A stretch of 64,000 bases of DNA from Parasponia andersonii (lineage: Eukaryota > Streptophyta > Magnoliopsida > Rosales > Cannabaceae): the NCBI GenBank assembly GCA_002914805.1, contig JXTB01000588.1:126882-190881 (forward strand), given 5' to 3'. Both the position numbers and the translations under genes were made by a program. Under the pieces are notes generated by a model, which ran no database searches, was not told the origin of the DNA, and saw only the letters and a list, made by a program, of their open reading frames with translations. Shown here one piece after another: positions 59,864-64,000 of this stretch; the first letter of the stretch is position 1; the number at the start of each line of letters is the position of its first letter.

Positions 59864-60310
59864 TTTTTCTTTTTGCTATTTATCCCTTTTTTTTCCCTAA
59901 TTAAAATAACTTAAAAAAATTAAGAGTATTAACTTAGTTTACAGTAAAAAAATCTAAAATCATAAATGTAGAGGGACAAATCATTAGAGATTGAAATGGT
60001 AATCATCATTAAGATGGGAAAAATCTAAGACAGATAAGAAAAAATCAAGACAACGTAAAAAATGAAGACACTTATGAGAATATTCTGGTTTTTCTTTTTG
60101 CTATTTGCCCTTTTTTTTTCCTTTCTTTTTTTTCTCCTAATCGGAATAACATAAAAATCAGAAAGAACATTAATCAAGTTTATAATACAAAAATCTAAAA
60201 TCATAAATGCAGAGAGACAGGTCATCATAGATTGAAATAGAGATCATCATTAAGATAGAAAAAATACAAGACAGATAAGAAAATATCAAGCAAAAGTAGA
60301 AATATGAAGA
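59864..60310 (+). repeat. Two ~225-bp tandem units
   Basis: TTTTTCTTTTTGCTATTT opens units at about 59864 and 60089. Both continue through AAAATCATAAATG, GATCATCATTAAGAT or AATCATCATTAAGAT, and GACAGATAAGAAAA in the same order. Confidence 0.85.
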
Positions 60311-61350
60311 AACTTCTGAGAATAATCTAGAAAACTAAATACACGGATACAAAATAACTACCAACTATTATATACACAGACAAATGTATAAACATGAATA
60401 TATTTTTTCTACGCTTTATAATAGAGAATGAAATAACAAAAATGCTACCGTATTTAAAAAATAAACACTTAAATAAAAAACAAAATAATAACAAGTATAT
60501 ACATAAAGACCTAAGTGAAATAATTCAAAAATAAAACCCATATACACGGATCTAATCCCAAAACAAACTAAAAGAAAAATACAATAGACTAACCCTAAAA
60601 AAATCACCATCAAGCAATTTAGGAGCAAAATAGATCAAAAACAACGGCGATTATTTCACATATGAACACAGACAAAGATCTCATACACAACAATTAGATA
60701 AAAAAAGAAAATAACACCAAAAGATCTCACAAAATAACAATAAGTTAAAGGAAAAAAAAATACTCGATTAAAAGTGAATAACAGAGTCAAACCCAGATCC
60801 ATACAACCAAGTTGAAATGGAAGAAGAGAATACCAGAAAACAGAAAGTTGAAAGGAAAAAAGTGGGCAAAAAAACGTAAATGACAGGACACGAAAAGAAG
60901 CTATAAAAATAATGAAAAAATCAAAAAATTTATATAAAGCATAAATAAAAAAAGCCATAGCCTAAGAGACCATGAACCTTATTAAAAATGCAAGGAAGAG
61001 AGAAGAAAAAAAAAAAGAAAGGACAGAGAAGAACAAAGAGTAGAAAGAAAGAAAGAGAAAGTCGAAAAGATAGAATTAGAAGAGACGATAATGACAGAAT
61101 ACCTAGTATAACAACCAAAGACCAAGAGCCAGCGAAAATCCCAGAAGACCCCACCTAAAACCATCGGCCATAACACGCACCCAAGGCCATTTTCAACAAA
61201 TCAGTAATCTGAAAATGACCAAAATAACCCCATCCTCAAAACAACTCTCAGATCACACTGAAAGGATAAAAACGTAATATTACAACAATATAAAAACAGA
61301 CAAAAAAAAAAGAGCAAAATATCAAAAAAAAAAAAACCCCTGTTGCTGTT

Positions 61351-62252
61351 CTAAGACAACTTTAGAACATATAACAATGTCCAAATGTTTTAGGTCCCAC
61401 ACCAATGGCCACCCGTCAGTTCACCACAATAAGTAAAATCAATGAATAAGTAGACAAAGATATACCGAAAGCTTTAGCATAATGCAATTAACTTACAGAT
61501 ATGGTCAAAAAAGGTTAACGTCACCAAAGCTTTCTTCTTAATAATTTCTTACTTTTTTCAAACATGCAAAACAGTCAACGAGTTGTACAACTTCAGGCGA
61601 ATACGGTCGTTTTATGTATATGGCTTATCAATTAACACCGACCAAAGTATGAAAGAACAAAATTTGCAGGATCTTCATTACCAAAAACAGTCCTACCTAG
61701 AGATCCTAAACCTGATATGGTGTCCTACCATTTAGTGCACTAAAAAAACACTAATAATCATTACTTTCTTAACTAATATATACTATAGTGTCATAATTTG
61801 GTACAGATATTCTCGGTGGCCCAGAAGAGTTTATAATAATCCACATGATACATTGTTGATGTACCCGACCAAACCAAACCTCTTGCTTTCGAACAGAGAA
61901 TTCTCAACCCAAAAAACAGACAAGAAATGACGAAATTTAAATCCCACTACCATGTGAAAAGAAAACGAGTGGTTAATCACTTAATCATGTTGAAAAAGAT
62001 CAAGGTGGGCCAGGTACCATGTTATCAGAAATGGTCACATACCAAAGTGAAACGTGTCAAACATGTAGCTAAGAAGATATTATATAGAGGAATCTATAAA
62101 AGCAGAGTGTTTGTATCTCGACCATGTTCAACCACATAGACTTCTCACACGTCATTTCTCTCGTCACGTGCGGATCCTAGTCACCATATATACCTACACC
62201 TTCTTCATTTGTTGCTGTCGCATAGTTCCACTAGTACAGTTCTCTGGTTGCA
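61351..62252 (+). promoter_or_regulatory. Upstream region and 5' leader of the SWEET gene
   Basis: A TATA-like CTATAAAAG at about 62094-62101 lies about 155 bp before the start codon. A G-box core CACGTG sits at 62165-62170, probably in the leader. The open frame at 61927-62139 crosses this promoter and has no recognised domain. No other gene is seen. Confidence 0.5.
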
Positions 62253-64000
62253 ATGGCTGTTAGCTTTAGTTTCATTGTTGGCATTATTGGTCAGTGACTT
62301 CATCTCCACTTGTTTTACTTCTAATTCATAGTTGTTTTTTGTGTATGAGCTTGCTCAGTACTCAATTTTTCCTATCTTTTCTCCTTAACTTGTCATTTAT
62401 TTAAGTTCAGTTCATTTCATCTGCAGGCAATATAATTTCTCTACTGGTTTTTACGTCTCCCATGTAAGTAAACCAGCAAAACGATATTTTGTTTCACTTC
62501 TCTCCTAGTGATGAGTATGGTACTAATCAAGGATAAATGTGTTATTTATCCTAATTTGTTTCTATCCCTTTTCTTTAAAATATTTTTCAAAAAGAAAAAT
62601 AACTGCAAGGTTTTCGAAACCAGTTTTCATTTTAATCTGGGGAAGGTAGACAAACTAGATAAACTATGGTTTGAAAGGTTAACCAGCTCTACATATCTGG
62701 TTGCTCTTGATGAGAAAGAAACTCAATTACAGTTCTCTATTCTTCTTCAGGGACAATATAGTAAGCGTGTCAAAAATATCACCCAGTTATAATTATGAGC
62801 AAATTTACCTGATTTCCTGTTTTTCCTTGTATAAAGAAGAAAGAATTTGAAAAAAAAAATGAAAGGTTCATAATTTTTCGCAATAACAGCACTTTAGAAG
62901 ATTATTACTCACTATCTTGTTTAATGCATAACTTTGCATAAGAACCAAGGAAGAAAAGGAGGGGAACTATATCCAAGAACCTATTGCTTGTTGATGACAA
63001 TATGTACTGAAAGTTACATATAAAACTATAAGCAATAACTTGGTTTTGTCTTACAGAAAAACTGGTTTTGTCTTATAGAAAAACCTTTTGGCGTGTGGTG
63101 AAGAAGAAATCCACAGAGAATTACAGAGGGCTTCCATATATAACAACGCTTCTGAGCACAAGCCTGTGGACATTCTATGGAGTTATAAATCCTGACGGAT
63201 TACTTGTCGCAACGGTTAATGGCGCCGGTGCCTTCTTGCAGTTGATCTACGTGATCATCTTTCTCATCTATGCTCCAACGGATAAGAAGGTAAGTCAGTC
63301 TAATAATCAATATTAAATTCACTTAAGTCCACACGTTACAACATGTAACTTACAATGTTTGGTAAGTTTCACTTTTCCAAAAACGTTGATCAGCTGCCTT
63401 AAAACAAAGAAGGATCATTTGGTTCTACTCGAGGTACTTGTCCAATATGTGAAGGCAAAACTCATGGTCAATTTTTGGTCATTTTTATCCAATTTTGGAG
63501 AGTGGAATAAATTTATAGGCAAAGATCTACTACTTGACTTGCCGACCAAAAATGTTGGTACAGGTAAACACAGGGAAGTTGTTTGGTATGGTGAACGTTA
63601 TTTTTCTTGGATCGGTGATCGCATTGACTCTGCTTGCCATCCGTGAAGATGTAAAGCTTATCTTTGTTGGAATTTTGTGTGCTGTATTAACCATAGGCAT
63701 GTATGCCTCACCTCTCTCTGTCATGGTAAGTCTTATCACTTTCACCGTATAGAAACTTAATAACAAAAATTGAGAAAAGAAAAGGTAGAAGAAAATAAAG
63801 GTTATAGACTGACTATTTTCAATCTCAGGACAGTTAACTAGCACATATAATAGTTCCGGCTGATCACAAGTGGTGGGATCATCAATCTTACTAGTCAATC
63901 TAGTGTTTCAATGATAATTGTTGCATTCATATTTGAACAAAAGAGAATGGTTTACTACTTCTAATTATGGCAGGGGCTAGTGATTAAGACGAAGAGCGTG
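62253..64000 (+). CDS. SWEET sugar transporter, clade IV (SWEET16/17-like), 5' part
   Basis: SWEETs are seven-helix membrane carriers that move sugars along their gradient; clade IV members act mainly at the vacuole membrane on fructose, glucose or sucrose. Visible exons are 62253-62289, 62427-62463, 63079-63289, 63564-63725 and 63974 to the window end, all with GT..AG junctions. They give one open frame of about 158 residues. It starts MAVSFSFIVGIIGNI. The first MtN3 domain has the Pro of TM1 (FTSPI), TFWRVVKKKSTENYRGLPY with the conserved Tyr, SLWTFYG in TM2, and NGAGAFLQLIY with the conserved Asn in TM3. TM4 (FGMVNVIFLGSVI) and the start of the second domain (MYASPLSVM, then VIKTKSV) follow. 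The second half lies outside the window. The acceptor of exon 3 is duplicated in tandem; only the second copy keeps the frame. Confidence 0.95.
63041..63084 (+). repeat. 22-bp tandem duplication across the exon 3 splice acceptor of SWEET
   Basis: TGGTTTTGTCTTACAGAAAAAC (63041-63062) is followed directly by the same 22 bases with CAG changed to TAG in the acceptor (63063-63084). Two potential 3' splice sites lie 22 nt apart, after 63056 and after 63078. Confidence 0.97.

Larger units (their letters stand above)
57800..61350. repeat. Purine-rich repetitive block with ~330-bp direct repeats at its ends
   Basis: The plus strand is very rich in A and G and has no gene. A segment at about 58150-58475 recurs at about 61000-61340, offset by about 2865 bp, with shared anchors such as AATGACAGAATACCTAGTA. 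Between them are further tandem repeats (about 58860-59300 and 59864-60310). It could be a large non-autonomous retroelement with decayed LTRs, the untranslated part of the Helitron next to it, or a local segmental duplication. Confidence 0.55.

Noticed and set aside
60416-61176. Hydrophobic minus-strand open frames that look like membrane proteins
   Set aside because: They are Phe/Leu/Ser-rich translations of a purine-rich plus strand within repetitive DNA, with no start context or family match.
62508-62792. 94-codon open frame between SWEET exons 2 and 3
   Set aside because: It lies wholly inside intron 2 and shows no SWEET similarity.

Overview
This is nuclear DNA from a flowering plant, most likely a eudicot. 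The AT-rich background, spliced genes with canonical GT..AG introns, plant F-box and SWEET genes, and plant-specific LTR-retrotransposon, Mutator-like and Helitron lineages all point that way. I cannot name the species. Single N bases at 16265 and 26908 suggest a draft assembly. Only two genes look functional: an MCTS1/MCT-1-type translation factor (minus strand, 41983-45344, eight coding exons that read through without a break to 181 residues) and the 5' part of a clade IV (SWEET16/17-like) sugar transporter (plus strand, from 62253 and running off the window). Most of the rest is decayed mobile DNA.

Layout: 1-3183 is AT-rich DNA with an unrecognised ORF and a likely LINE 3' remnant. 3184-15607 is a near full-length, dead Ty3/gypsy element of the Tat lineage. 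It has LTRs, gag, protease, RT, RNase H, a second RNase H, integrase, two tandem-repeat arrays after pol, and an antisense gene of the 'putative gypsy-type transposase' family next to the 3' LTR. 16390-17690 is a LINE C-terminal remnant. 17.9-18.46 kb may be a MITE. 19588-20720 is an F-box pseudogene. 21434-30095 is a second, older Tat/Ogre-like gypsy element. It is split by a complete Ty1/copia Tork-like element (22213-27551) flanked by the 5-bp target duplication AATGG. 31.4-37.3 kb looks like a Mutator-like element with a DUF1985/Ulp1-protease gene on plus and a MuDR-type transposase start on minus. 39537-40827 is a second F-box pseudogene, paralogous to the first. 45.6-49.3 kb is AT-rich and gene-free. 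52.2-56.8 kb is a decayed Helitron RepHel gene on minus. 57.8-61.35 kb is purine-rich, gene-free repetitive DNA bounded by ~330-bp direct repeats.

The two live genes do not form a unit: one is a cytosolic ribosome-associated factor, the other a membrane sugar carrier. The window mainly records successive transposon insertions between and around a pair of related F-box genes. I found no clearly new biological system. The observations I would check first are a 22-bp duplication in the SWEET gene that creates two tandem splice acceptors, one of which leads to an early stop; the antisense gene and higher-order tandem array of the Tat element; a TTTCGAT-motif array inside an intron of the Ulp1-bearing Mutator-like element; and a near-duplicate seam around the N at 26908.
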